A stretch of DNA of 5,726 nt, from positions 1 to 5,726 of the forward strand of contig CABUWR010000097.1 of NCBI GenBank assembly GCA_902495265.1, given 5' to 3'. The stretch's first letter is position 1. Each line of letters opens with the position of its first letter. Shown here in pieces: positions 1 to 5,058 of the stretch. Under the pieces are notes generated by a model that was not told the origin of the DNA, did no database searches, and saw nothing but the letters and a program-made list of their open reading frames with translations. This DNA comes from an uncultured Collinsella sp. Lineage in GTDB: Bacteria > Actinomycetota > Coriobacteriia > Coriobacteriales > Coriobacteriaceae. A program made the translations under genes and the position numbers.

Positions 1-810
1 GTCGCCTTCCATGAGGGTGGCTTTGAGGGCGAGATCGGCATTGTTCAGAACCTGGAGCCCAAGTATCCCCTCGATCCCAACAGCGCTGCCGACTGCGAGG
101 CAGCTCGCATGGCCGACGTCATCAACAACCGCTGGGTACTCGACGCCACCTTCCGCGGCCACTATGCAGCCGATACCATGGAGGCTGCGACCAAGCTGGC
201 TCATATCGCCGGCGGCGAGCTCGACGTCCGCGACGAGGACATCGCCGCGCTGACCGCCGCGCTCCCCTACAACGATTGCCTGGGCGTCAACACCTACAAG
301 TGCCAGTTCCTGCGTGCCGCCGAGGGCGAAAACGACATCAATCACAATGGCACCGGCGACAAGGGATCCTCGCGCTGGTTCCTCAAGGGCGTGGGCGAGT
401 CATGCGTGCGCGAAGGCGTACCCACCACCGATTGGGACTGGATCATCTATCCCGAGGGCCTGTACGATCTGCTGCTCCGTATTAAGAACGATTACCCCAA
501 CTACAAGAAGATCTACATCACCGAGAACGGCATGGGCTATAAGGACGACTTCGAGGACGGCTTTATCGACGACGCCCCTCGCATCGACTATATGCGCCAG
601 CATCTTGCATGGATCCTCAAGGCAATCGACGGCGGCGTGAACGTCGACGGTTACTTCGTGTGGTCGCTGCAGGACCAGTTCTCCTGGACCAACGGCTACA
701 ACAAGCGCTATGGCCTGTTCTACATCGACTTTGAGACCCAGAAGCGCTATCCCAAGGCGAGCGCGTACTGGTACAAGAACGTCGCGGAGACCGGCCTGCT
801 TATGGCCTAA
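1..810 (+). CDS. lacG: 6-phospho-beta-galactosidase (GH1), 3' part
   Basis: Cytoplasmic glycoside hydrolase family 1 enzyme that splits lactose 6-phosphate, delivered by a lactose PTS, into galactose 6-phosphate and glucose. The reading frame is open from base 1, so the start lies outside the window and 269 residues are visible. The nucleophile motif YITENG is present with Glu at visible residue 175. The phosphate-binding stretch FSWTNGYNKRYGLFY places Ser, Lys and Tyr at visible residues 228, 235 and 237. From memory of the Lactococcus enzyme (E375, S428, K435, Y437), all four are offset by exactly 200, so about 200 N-terminal residues including the acid/base Glu are missing and the full length would be near 469. 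Trp229, next to the Ser, corresponds to the Trp that distinguishes 6-phospho-galactosidases from 6-phospho-glucosidases. The C-terminus (RYPKASAYWYKNVAETG) is complete. A strong terminator follows. Confidence 0.95.
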   Translation, partial: VAFHEGGFEGEIGIVQNLEPKYPLDPNSAADCEAARMADVINNRWVLDATFRGHYAADTMEAATKLAHIAGGELDVRDEDIAALTAALPYNDCLGVNTYKCQFLRAAEGENDINHNGTGDKGSSRWFLKGVGESCVREGVPTTDWDWIIYPEGLYDLLLRIKNDYPNYKKIYITENGMGYKDDFEDGFIDDAPRIDYMRQHLAWILKAIDGGVNVDGYFVWSLQDQFSWTNGYNKRYGLFYIDFETQKRYPKASAYWYKNVAETGLLMA

Positions 811-832
811 CTTTTGCCGCATACCCCCTGTC

Positions 833-881
833 GGCCGCATGCGAATCCCTCCACGGATTCGCATGCGGCCTTTTTGTTTTT
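833..881 (+). terminator. Rho-independent terminator of lacG
   Basis: A perfect 16-bp stem (GGCCGCATGCGAATCC at 833-848 pairing with 855-870), a 6-base loop CTCCAC, and a tract of five T, one G and five T. It begins 22 bp after the lacG stop. The opposite strand has no T tract after the stem, so it should act mainly on plus-strand transcripts. Confidence 0.95.
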
Positions 882-912
882 GGTGAGCCCGAGCGGATCA
901 TTCGTCTCGATC

Positions 913-951
913 TGTAACATCTAGCAGGGATTTTCGGCCCCAAATGTTACA
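913..951. repeat. Inverted repeat TGTAACAT / ATGTTACA
   Basis: Perfect 8-bp arms at 913-920 and 944-951 separated by 23 bp, in the spacer between the convergent lacG and DeoR-type genes. The left arm lies in ATCTGTAA (910-917), which recurs as a direct repeat at 991-998. The arms are too far apart for an efficient terminator hairpin and no T tract follows. It could be a pair of protein-binding half-sites or chance. The rest of 882-1006 shows nothing else I can name. Confidence 0.35.
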
Positions 952-1006
952 AATTGAGATGAACGGGGGCACCCGGTTCGAAATATCTAGATCTGTAATA
1001 CCTAAG

Positions 1007-1771
1007 CTAGCAAATGACCTGCGTGTGTTCCTCGATGGCGGCGCAATCCTCGGCGGCGACGCCCGGCTCGCACACCACGGCGTCCAAACTGTCCAGGCGG
1101 CAGAAGGTGTAGAAGTCGCGCTTGCCGATCTTGCTGGAGTCGGCGATCAGATAGCGCGAGTCGGCCTTGCTAAAGGCGAGCTGCTGGATACGACCCTCAT
1201 CCATATTAGACGTAGACACGTCGCCATCCAGAATGCCGTTGGCGCCGATAAACGCCGCATCGATACCCAACACACGCAGAGTATCCTCGGCCGTTGGCCC
1301 CACAAAAGCGGCGGTGCGGCGACGGTACATACCGCCCACGAGGCACAGGTCGCAGTCTTCGCGCGCCTCGAGCAGGTTAAACACCGAAAGCGAATTGGTC
1401 ACAATGCGCAGGCGAAACGCCGGCAGCATCGAGGCCATCTGCTCAACCGTGGTGCCCGTACCCAAAAAGATGGTCGAGCCCTCCTCGATGAGCTCCACAG
1501 CGCGGCGCGCGATCTGCAGCTTTTCCTCGGCATGCTTGGTGCGCTTTTCGCTGTGCGAATACTCGTGGCGCAACATAGCGTGGGGACGGCCCTGTGCACT
1601 ACGGGCTCCGCCGTGCACGCGCTCGATCTCGCCCAGGCATGCAAGCTCCTCAAGATCGCGGCGGATCGTCATATCCGAGACGCCTAACGCATCCGAAATC
1701 TCCTTGACCGAGACCGTTCCCTGTTCCTCGAGCAGCTGGCGAACCCTATCCTGTCGCTCTGCCTTAATCAC
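1007..1771 (-). CDS. DeoR/GlpR-family transcriptional regulator
   Basis: A 254-residue cytoplasmic DNA-binding repressor of usual length for the family. Residues about 5-55 form the DeoR winged helix-turn-helix, with the signature pattern VSVKEISDALGVSDMTIRRD followed by LEELACLGEIERVHGGA. Residues about 75-235 form the sugar-phosphate-sensing, isomerase-like DeoR C-terminal domain, with the recognisable stretches FLGTGTT, IVTNSLSVFNLL, LVGGMYRRRTAAFVGP, GANGI and LIADSSKIGK. Translation most likely starts at GTG (1769-1771), which has GAGGA six bases upstream and gives a complete helix-turn-helix. It is divergent from galM and convergent with lacG, so control of lactose or galactose genes, as by LacR, is a reasonable inference; the sequence does not prove the ligand or targets, and no symbol is given. 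Confidence 0.93.
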   Translation of the reverse strand: MIKAERQDRVRQLLEEQGTVSVKEISDALGVSDMTIRRDLEELACLGEIERVHGGARSAQGRPHAMLRHEYSHSEKRTKHAEEKLQIARRAVELIEEGSTIFLGTGTTVEQMASMLPAFRLRIVTNSLSVFNLLEAREDCDLCLVGGMYRRRTAAFVGPTAEDTLRVLGIDAAFIGANGILDGDVSTSNMDEGRIQQLAFSKADSRYLIADSSKIGKRDFYTFCRLDSLDAVVCEPGVAAEDCAAIEEHTQVIC

Positions 1772-1777
1772 GATGAA

Positions 1778-1782
1778 TCCTC
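1778..1782 (-). promoter_or_regulatory. Ribosome binding site of the DeoR-type gene
   Basis: Minus-strand GAGGA with a 6-base spacer (TTCATC) to the GTG codon at 1771-1769. It supports the non-ATG start. Confidence 0.75.
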
Positions 1783-1823
1783 GCCGTTCTATGCGTGCAT
1801 ATCATTCAAACAGTAACGAACAA

Positions 1824-1848
1824 ATTGTATCAGACCCGTGCGCGTCAA
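1824..1848 (-). promoter_or_regulatory. Candidate promoter of the DeoR-type gene (extended -10)
   Basis: On the minus strand TGATACAAT (1832-1824) is a good extended -10 box (TG, one base, TACAAT). A TTGACG hexamer lies upstream (1848-1843), but the spacer is only 13 bp, so the extended -10 would have to carry the promoter. Just downstream, TTTGTTCG and TGTTTGAATG read as two similar T-rich half-sites and might be an autoregulatory operator. That last point is inference. Confidence 0.4.
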
Positions 1849-1894
1849 AAATGAACGCCCGCACAGCTCCAATCATCACTTTTTTGAGAAAAAT

Positions 1895-1925
1895 ACCCCC
1901 TGCTTTAGTGGGGTGTAGTGATAAT
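1895..1925 (+). promoter_or_regulatory. Hairpin/operator-like element and -10 box upstream of galM
   Basis: ACCCC (1895-1899) and GGGGT (1910-1914) are inverted arms; with CT/AG pairing inside and one bulged T they form a small hairpin around GCTTT. GATAAT at 1920-1925 is a good -10 hexamer about 50 bp before the galM start, but I see no convincing -35 at 16-18 bp. TTGAGA (1884-1889) is too far upstream. The arms could be a repressor site overlapping the promoter. Confidence 0.35.
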
Positions 1926-1968
1926 CTCGCCTGTTCGCGCTACAGTTTGTCGGAAATACCTCGATGTT

Positions 1969-1973
1969 AGGAA
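1969..1973 (+). promoter_or_regulatory. Ribosome binding site deciding the galM start
   Basis: AGGAA lies four bases before ATG 1978-1980. A GTG 60 bp upstream (1918) is in frame, but it would add 20 residues outside the family alignment and sits inside the candidate promoter, so ATG 1978 is preferred. Confidence 0.7.
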
Positions 1974-1977
1974 CCAA

Positions 1978-3030
1978 ATGATCACTTCCGAGCTTTTCGG
2001 CACCGCGCCGTGCGGTACCCCCGTTCATCGTTACACCCTCAACGGGCCCGAGATCTGCGTTCGCATTATGGACTATGGTGCCACCGTGTTGGGCATCGAC
2101 GTGCCCGACATTCCCGGCAACGTGCGCGATGTGGTGCTGGGCTTCGATAAGCTCGAGGATTACTTTGACAACCCCGCCTGCTTTGGCGCGACCATCGGCC
2201 CCGTGGCAAACCGCACCGCGGGCGCCACGATCACCATCGACGGTACGGACTGGCATATGCCCGCCAACGAGGGCGCCAACAACCTGCACAGCGATCTTGA
2301 GCACGGTCTGCATAAACGCGTGTGGGACGTTGAGCTCGACGAGACTCACAACGCCGTGCGCATGACCACCTCGCTTGAGGATGGCGAACTGGGCCTTCCC
2401 GGCAACCGCACCTTTACGGCCGTGTTTACCGTTACACGCACCGGCGTCTTTCGCATCGAGTATGGCTGCGAGAGCGACCGCGCCACCTACGTGTCCATGA
2501 CCAACCACACATACTTTAACCTTGCCGGCCATAACGCCGGCATGGACTGCGAGCACTTCTTTGTTGCCAACGCTGCCCACTACCTGCCCATCAACGAGCA
2601 GAATATCCCCACCGGCGAGATCGCTCCGGTCGAGGGCACGCCGTTTGACTTCCGTGAGCTGCACCCCGTCGCGCCTGGCATGGAGGCCGACGACCCGCAG
2701 ATTAAGCAAGCCCGTGGCTACGACCACTGTCTGTGCATCGATGGCTATCAGTACGGCCGTAATCTGCGCCGCGCGATGCACGTCGAGGAGATGTGGACCG
2801 GTCGTGAGCTTGACTACTACACCACTGCCCCGGGCGTGCAGCTCTACACCGGCAACTGGCTGGGCGACGAACATGCCAAGGACGATGCCAACTATGGCTG
2901 GGGCGCTGGCTTTGCCCTCGAGGCCGAGATGTACCCCGACACGCCGCACCAGCCGTTGTTCCCGCAGGGCATTGTGGGCCCGGGTCACCCCTATAGCAAT
3001 GTGATCGAATACCACTTTATGAGGCACTAA
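1978..3030 (+). CDS. galM: Aldose 1-epimerase (galactose mutarotase)
   Basis: A 350-residue cytoplasmic mutarotase that interconverts alpha and beta anomers of galactose and glucose, feeding the Leloir pathway or sugar catabolism. Length matches the family (about 340-350). Active-site positions visible: His104 in NNLH, His177 in MTNHTYFNLAG (catalytic acid), Asp249 in GYDHC, and Glu315 in FALEAEMYPD (catalytic base). These correspond to H96, H170, D243 and E304 of the Lactococcus enzyme. Other family marks are YGATVLGIDVPD near residue 33, GATIGPVANRTAG near 70 and YTGNWLG late in the protein. No signal peptide. The gene is divergent from the DeoR-type regulator, making it a plausible target of it, and ends at its own terminator 28 bp after the stop. 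Confidence 0.95.
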   Translation: MITSELFGTAPCGTPVHRYTLNGPEICVRIMDYGATVLGIDVPDIPGNVRDVVLGFDKLEDYFDNPACFGATIGPVANRTAGATITIDGTDWHMPANEGANNLHSDLEHGLHKRVWDVELDETHNAVRMTTSLEDGELGLPGNRTFTAVFTVTRTGVFRIEYGCESDRATYVSMTNHTYFNLAGHNAGMDCEHFFVANAAHYLPINEQNIPTGEIAPVEGTPFDFRELHPVAPGMEADDPQIKQARGYDHCLCIDGYQYGRNLRRAMHVEEMWTGRELDYYTTAPGVQLYTGNWLGDEHAKDDANYGWGAGFALEAEMYPDTPHQPLFPQGIVGPGHPYSNVIEYHFMRH

Positions 3031-3058
3031 GCCCACAACGCAGCATATCGCACAGCAG

Positions 3059-3091
3059 CGCCCGCCGGCACCACCGCCGACGGGCGTTTTT
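3059..3091 (+). terminator. Rho-independent terminator of galM
   Basis: CGCCCG (3059-3064) pairs with CGGGCG (3081-3086). The stem continues after one C-A mismatch with CGGC/GCCG around a 6-base loop ACCACC, and TTTTT follows at 3087-3091. The transposase remnant begins within about 10 bp of the T tract. Confidence 0.88.
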
Positions 3092-3099
3092 CTATCCAG

Positions 3100-3446
3100 T
3101 CGAACGCCCGCTCGTTCGCGGCGTGGGTCGGCCTGACGCCCTCCGAGCACTCCAGCGGGGAGAGCGACCGCAGGGGCGCGATCACCAAGGCCGGCAACAA
3201 GCACCTGAGGAAGGCGCTGGTCGAGGCCGCGTGGCACTACCTGACGTGCTCGGGGCGGCCGAAGGACCTCGCCAGGGGCCAGGCCCCGGACCGGGTCGCC
3301 CGGAGGCATGCCGCCAAGGGCGTGCGGAGGCTTGTCGAGAGGCGGGAGCCGCTGCTCGCGCGCGGGGTCCACGGCAGAACGTCGCCACGACGCGCGAGCT
3401 CGCCTGCTGGGTGTGGGCGGTCGGCCTCATGGCCGAGGAGGCGTAG
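3100..3446 (+). pseudogene. IS110-family transposase remnant (C-terminal domain, truncated and frameshifted)
   Basis: From 3100 in frame 1 the translation reads SNARSFAAWVGLTPSEHSSG, then a run with RRGAITKAGNKHLRKALVEAAWHYL. This is the C-terminal Transposase_20 domain of IS110/IS116/IS902 enzymes, and HSSG should contain the conserved serine of that domain. The N-terminal DEDD (RuvC-like) domain is entirely absent, there is no start codon, and homology starts right after the galM terminator. Near 3370-3376 the frame shifts: the end of the protein (QNVATTRELACWVWAVGLMAEEA, split here as QNVATTRELACW then VWAVGLMAEEA) is found in frame 3, consistent with a lost single base. The product cannot be active. 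It marks an old insertion and is followed by non-coding DNA that may be the right part of the same element. Confidence 0.85.
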
Positions 3447-3641
3447 GGGGGGCGGTCCCCCGCACATAAGCCAGTCACCCCGGAAGCGGTTCGATCCGAA
3501 GCCGTTGAGGCGAACCTCAGGTCCCTTTTCTGCGAGCGCCCAGGGCGCCACACGCGTGCACAGACTGTCGGTTCGACGTAGAAGCCTCAGCCGTAGCAAC
3601 GGATTGCCCGGCGAGAGATCGCCGCGGGCGGATATTAAACT
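3447..3641 (+). other. Hairpin-rich non-coding segment, possible IS110-type right end or guide RNA remnant
   Basis: There is no convincing ORF here on either strand. The segment carries several compact perfect hairpins: GGGGG-CGGT-CCCCC at 3448-3461; TGAGG-CGAA-CCTCA at 3506-3519; GCGCCC-A-GGGCGC at 3536-3548 (single-base centre, more a palindrome than a hairpin); and CGGCGA-GAGA-TCGCCG at 3609-3624, which has a GNRA-type loop. It lies directly after the IS110-type transposase remnant, where IS1111-subgroup elements encode their structured bridge RNA. That identity is only inferred from position and folding potential. Confidence 0.35.
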
Positions 3642-3773
3642 GCAAAGACGAGCGTCGGTAAGACACGCCGAGGTCGCCGCGGACGGGCTGATATAGGGAG
3701 AGGGCCTGACCCCACATCGTTGGGGCCAGGCCCGATTTTGCCTCTTGACAATGCCCTGCTCATATTAAAAGGA
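3642..3773 (+). repeat. 132-bp direct repeat, copy 1
   Basis: It matches 4927-5058 base for base at an offset of 1285 bp except at 3645 (A/G), 3688 (C/T) and 3768 (A/G). Homology stops abruptly on the left. On the right, weaker similarity continues through palindromic units and a CTAG to about 3833. It contains the hairpin at 3702-3733 and a consensus TTGACA (3745-3750) with no matching -10. Copy 1 abuts the IS110-type remnant, so the repeat may be an insertion-sequence end or a small non-autonomous element. Confidence 0.92.
3702..3739 (+). terminator. Terminator-like hairpin inside repeat copy 1
   Basis: A 12-position stem (3702-3713 with 3722-3733, GGGCCTG-A-CCCC against GGGG-C-CAGGCCC, one A-C mismatch), an 8-base loop, then GATTTT. 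The short T run makes plus-strand termination plausible but not certain. Confidence 0.55.
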
Positions 3774-3906
3774 CAGTCCTTGCCAACCCGGACGGCAAAC
3801 CGGCCAATCGGCAAGGGCTGTCCCCGATCGCTAGTCGTTTAAGAACATCCACGACGACCGGGTGGCAAGGAGTCTCCCCAAGCACCGGCTGGAAAGGAAC
3901 GTCCCC
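3769..3906. repeat. Cluster of four REP-like AAGG...CCCC palindromic units
   Basis: Four 13-bp units in one orientation: AAGGACAGTCCTT (3769-3781, a perfect palindrome around A), AAGGGCTGTCCCC (3813-3825), AAGGAGTCTCCCC (3867-3879) and AAGGAACGTCCCC (3894-3906). The first two also pair as a larger hairpin: GGACAGTCCTTGCC (3771-3784) with GGCAAGGGCTGTCC (3810-3823), 14 positions with one G-T. The layout resembles REP/BIME-type repeats linked to IS200-like (RAYT) transposases, but no such transposase gene is in the window. Confidence 0.6.
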
Positions 3907-3961
3907 AGGTGACGGGTCGAGGATAGGCGTGGATTTGGCGCTGATGCGGTCTCAGTCATAG

Positions 3962-4000
3962 AAAAATCCTCTCCGCCCACAGAGAAGCAGACAGAGAGGA
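3962..4000 (-). terminator. Minus-strand terminator of the cargo pair
   Basis: On the minus strand TCCTCTC (4000-3994) pairs with GAGAGGA (3973-3967) across a 20-base loop and is followed directly by TTTTT (3966-3962). It lies 43 bp after the stop of the 50-residue gene. The long loop makes the fold less tight than the lacG terminator, but position, strand and T tract all agree. The stretch 3907-3961 shows nothing I can name. Confidence 0.65.
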
Positions 4001-4043
4001 TGGCACCCACTGAAATGGGTTCGAAATCGAGTGGGCTGACCGC

Positions 4044-4196
4044 CTACTCTTGTTTGGTTCGTTCAATAACCTTTTTGAGAGCCTTTATCAACTTGTAAAC
4101 GAGATAGATCACCGCAGCGGTGATTCCGACCTCAACCAGAACTATAGCCAGGAGAGAAACCTCTCCGCCAATGTTGATCTTACCCAACACGCCCAT
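4044..4196 (-). CDS. Small single-pass membrane protein (50 residues), unknown function
   Basis: I do not recognise this protein. Translation of 4196-4044 from ATG to TAG gives 50 residues: a short N-terminus (MGVLGKINIGGE), a hydrophobic stretch at about residues 13-34 (VSLLAIVLVEVGITAAVIYL onward) that would form one membrane helix, and a strongly basic tail rich in Lys and Arg (YKLIKALKKVIERTKQE). By the positive-inside rule the tail should be cytoplasmic. It starts 6 bp after the stop of the upstream secreted-protein gene and has no clear Shine-Dalgarno of its own, so translation is probably coupled. A minus-strand terminator follows. AT-rich codon use matches its partner and differs from the flanks. 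It could be an immunity or anchoring partner, a toxin-like peptide or a holin-like peptide; none of these is shown. Confidence 0.6.
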   Translation of the reverse strand: MGVLGKINIGGEVSLLAIVLVEVGITAAVIYLVYKLIKALKKVIERTKQE

Positions 4197-4202
4197 ATTG
4201 AA

Positions 4203-4706
4203 TCACGCTAGATATGTATGCAGTCGTGAGCCATTTATTTCAGCTCCAAGAGTATAAGTCGCAGACGCCATACCGCCTACACCGGTAAAAAGAAAGCTCC
4301 ACTTTGTTCGTTTGGAAGAAAAACTCTTACTGAAATTCGATAAGGCAGCACCAACGGAAGATGCCTTATGGCCCCACCACGATGTAATGTTGTAGTTCTT
4401 GATTGATATCCAGTACTCAGCATCGAGCACTCCAGTATAGAAGTAAACCTTCCAATTCCCATCAGTAGCGTTGTAGTAGCCGTCCCAAATCGGGGCAACA
4501 TCAGCTTGCTCTTTCTCTATCCCAAAAACACCTGTAGAGCCATCTGGCAGCTCGATAGTACGTTCTTGTTTCGGCCCATCATTCAAATCGAAGCATGCGT
4601 CGGCGGGCGTCAAATACTCAGAAGCATTTGCGGAGGGCAATAAAATAAATCCGGTGGCGAAAAATAGGACAACCATTGCTAACAACAACTTGGGCATTTT
4701 TTTCAT
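4203..4706 (-). CDS. Secreted protein of unknown function, DUF5626-like
   Basis: About 167 residues and predicted to be exported. It has a classical signal peptide: basic MKKMPK, a hydrophobic core at about 7-23, and a signal peptidase I site after ANA (about residue 28). The mature part holds one Cys (near 38) and many aromatic residues, with the pattern ERTIELPDGS near 49-57, NWKVYFYTGVLDAEYWISIKN near 84-104 (split as NWKVYFYTGV and LDAEYWISIKN) and a C-terminal beta-like stretch ending LGAEINGSRLHTYLA. This looks to me like the DUF5626 type of small secreted beta-rich protein, from memory only. Two ATGs are adjacent; AGGAGG stands 5 bases before the second (4706) and only 2 before the first (4709), so the second is preferred. 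The 50-residue membrane protein follows 6 bp downstream as a likely operon partner. Composition is AT-richer than the flanking genes, suggesting transfer. Confidence 0.82.
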   Translation of the reverse strand: MKKMPKLLLAMVVLFFATGFILLPSANASEYLTPADACFDLNDGPKQERTIELPDGSTGVFGIEKEQADVAPIWDGYYNATDGNWKVYFYTGVLDAEYWISIKNYNITSWWGHKASSVGAALSNFSKSFSSKRTKWSFLFTGVGGMASATYTLGAEINGSRLHTYLA

Positions 4707-4711
4707 CATGT

Positions 4712-4717
4712 CCTCCT
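4712..4717 (-). promoter_or_regulatory. Strong ribosome binding site of the secreted-protein gene
   Basis: A perfect minus-strand AGGAGG. It favours the ATG at 4706-4704 (5-base spacer) over the ATG at 4709-4707 (2-base spacer). Confidence 0.85.
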
Positions 4718-4751
4718 GTCACGTGTCATATGTAACGACAGCCGCGGCAAT

Positions 4752-4926
4752 TTAATTATCGCCTGGTTCTGACAATTTATTTTCCGGCACAGCGACTAAT
4801 CCGCAAAAGGCGCCATTTTGTCCGTTAGCGGTTTCTTTTTTATCAACAGACGACCAGGTTCCGACAACTATGTATCGGGGGGTGCTCTTAAACGGCTGGT
4901 CGTTGGGCGCGCTCTTTCGCCGCCCG
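4752..4926 (-). pseudogene. 3' fragment of an unrecognised ORF cut by the repeat
   Basis: Just outside repeat copy 2, the minus strand stays open for about 57 codons to TAA at 4752. It reads, in part, PFKSTPRYIVVGTWSSVDKK and then ETANGQNGAFCGLVAVPENK. The amino-acid mix and AT-rich codons (AAA, AAT, GAA, TTA) look like real coding sequence of the same origin as the downstream secreted-protein gene, whose start is 45 bp away. Upstream the frame continues only as low-complexity Arg/Pro-rich translation of the repeat, so the true 5' end is probably lost. It may be the remains of a first gene of the cargo operon. I do not recognise the family, and a chance open frame cannot be excluded. Confidence 0.4.
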
Positions 4927-5058
4927 GCAGAGACGAGCGTCGGTAAGACACGCCGAGGTCGCCGCGGACGGGTTGATATAGGGAGAGGGCCTGACCCCAC
5001 ATCGTTGGGGCCAGGCCCGATTTTGCCTCTTGACAATGCCCTGCTCATATTAGAAGGA
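4927..5058 (+). repeat. 132-bp direct repeat, copy 2
   Basis: Same sequence and orientation as 3642-3773 with three substitutions. Looser similarity runs on through two palindromic units to a CTAG (5091-5094). No transposase sequence adjoins this copy. Its right edge overlaps the 3' end of the minus-strand PTS IIB gene and supplies that gene's stop codon. The two copies bracket the AT-rich cargo like the ends of a composite or the products of a duplication. Confidence 0.92.
4987..5024 (+). terminator. Terminator-like hairpin inside repeat copy 2
   Basis: Identical to the hairpin in copy 1: arms 4987-4998 and 5007-5018, then GATTTT. On the minus strand the stem is not followed by a T run, so it may only weakly stop read-through from the PTS IIB gene towards the cargo genes. 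Confidence 0.5.

Noticed and set aside
944..1970. Plus-strand open frames opposite the DeoR-type gene
   Set aside because: They are shadows of a clear regulator gene; their translations show no recognisable domain.
1876..3372. Very long open frame on the minus strand opposite galM (498 codons)
   Set aside because: It is antisense to a well-recognised epimerase with all active-site residues; its translation is Val/Ala/Gly-rich with no family pattern, as expected in GC-rich DNA.
3182..3717. Minus- and plus-strand open frames over the transposase remnant and the following non-coding DNA
   Set aside because: They are Arg/Pro/Ser-rich low-complexity translations of GC-rich sequence, with no start signals or family patterns.
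3745..3773. Consensus -35 TTGACA followed by an AT-rich CATATTA (also 5030-5058)
   Set aside because: The AT-rich hexamers lie only 11-12 bp away and nothing like a -10 occurs at 16-18 bp, so no promoter is called.
4009..4040. tRNA-like GGGTTCGAAATCGAG resembling a T arm
   Set aside because: There is no acceptor stem, D arm or anticodon arm around it on either strand; the resemblance is limited to one short motif.
4725..4741. Partly symmetrical TGTCATATGTAACGACA upstream of the secreted-protein gene as an operator
   Set aside because: The symmetry is imperfect and no promoter could be placed beside it, so it is not called.
3642..5058. CRISPR array
   Set aside because: There are only two long repeat copies over 1 kb apart and the short palindromic units are irregularly spaced; neither has the regular repeat-spacer pattern.
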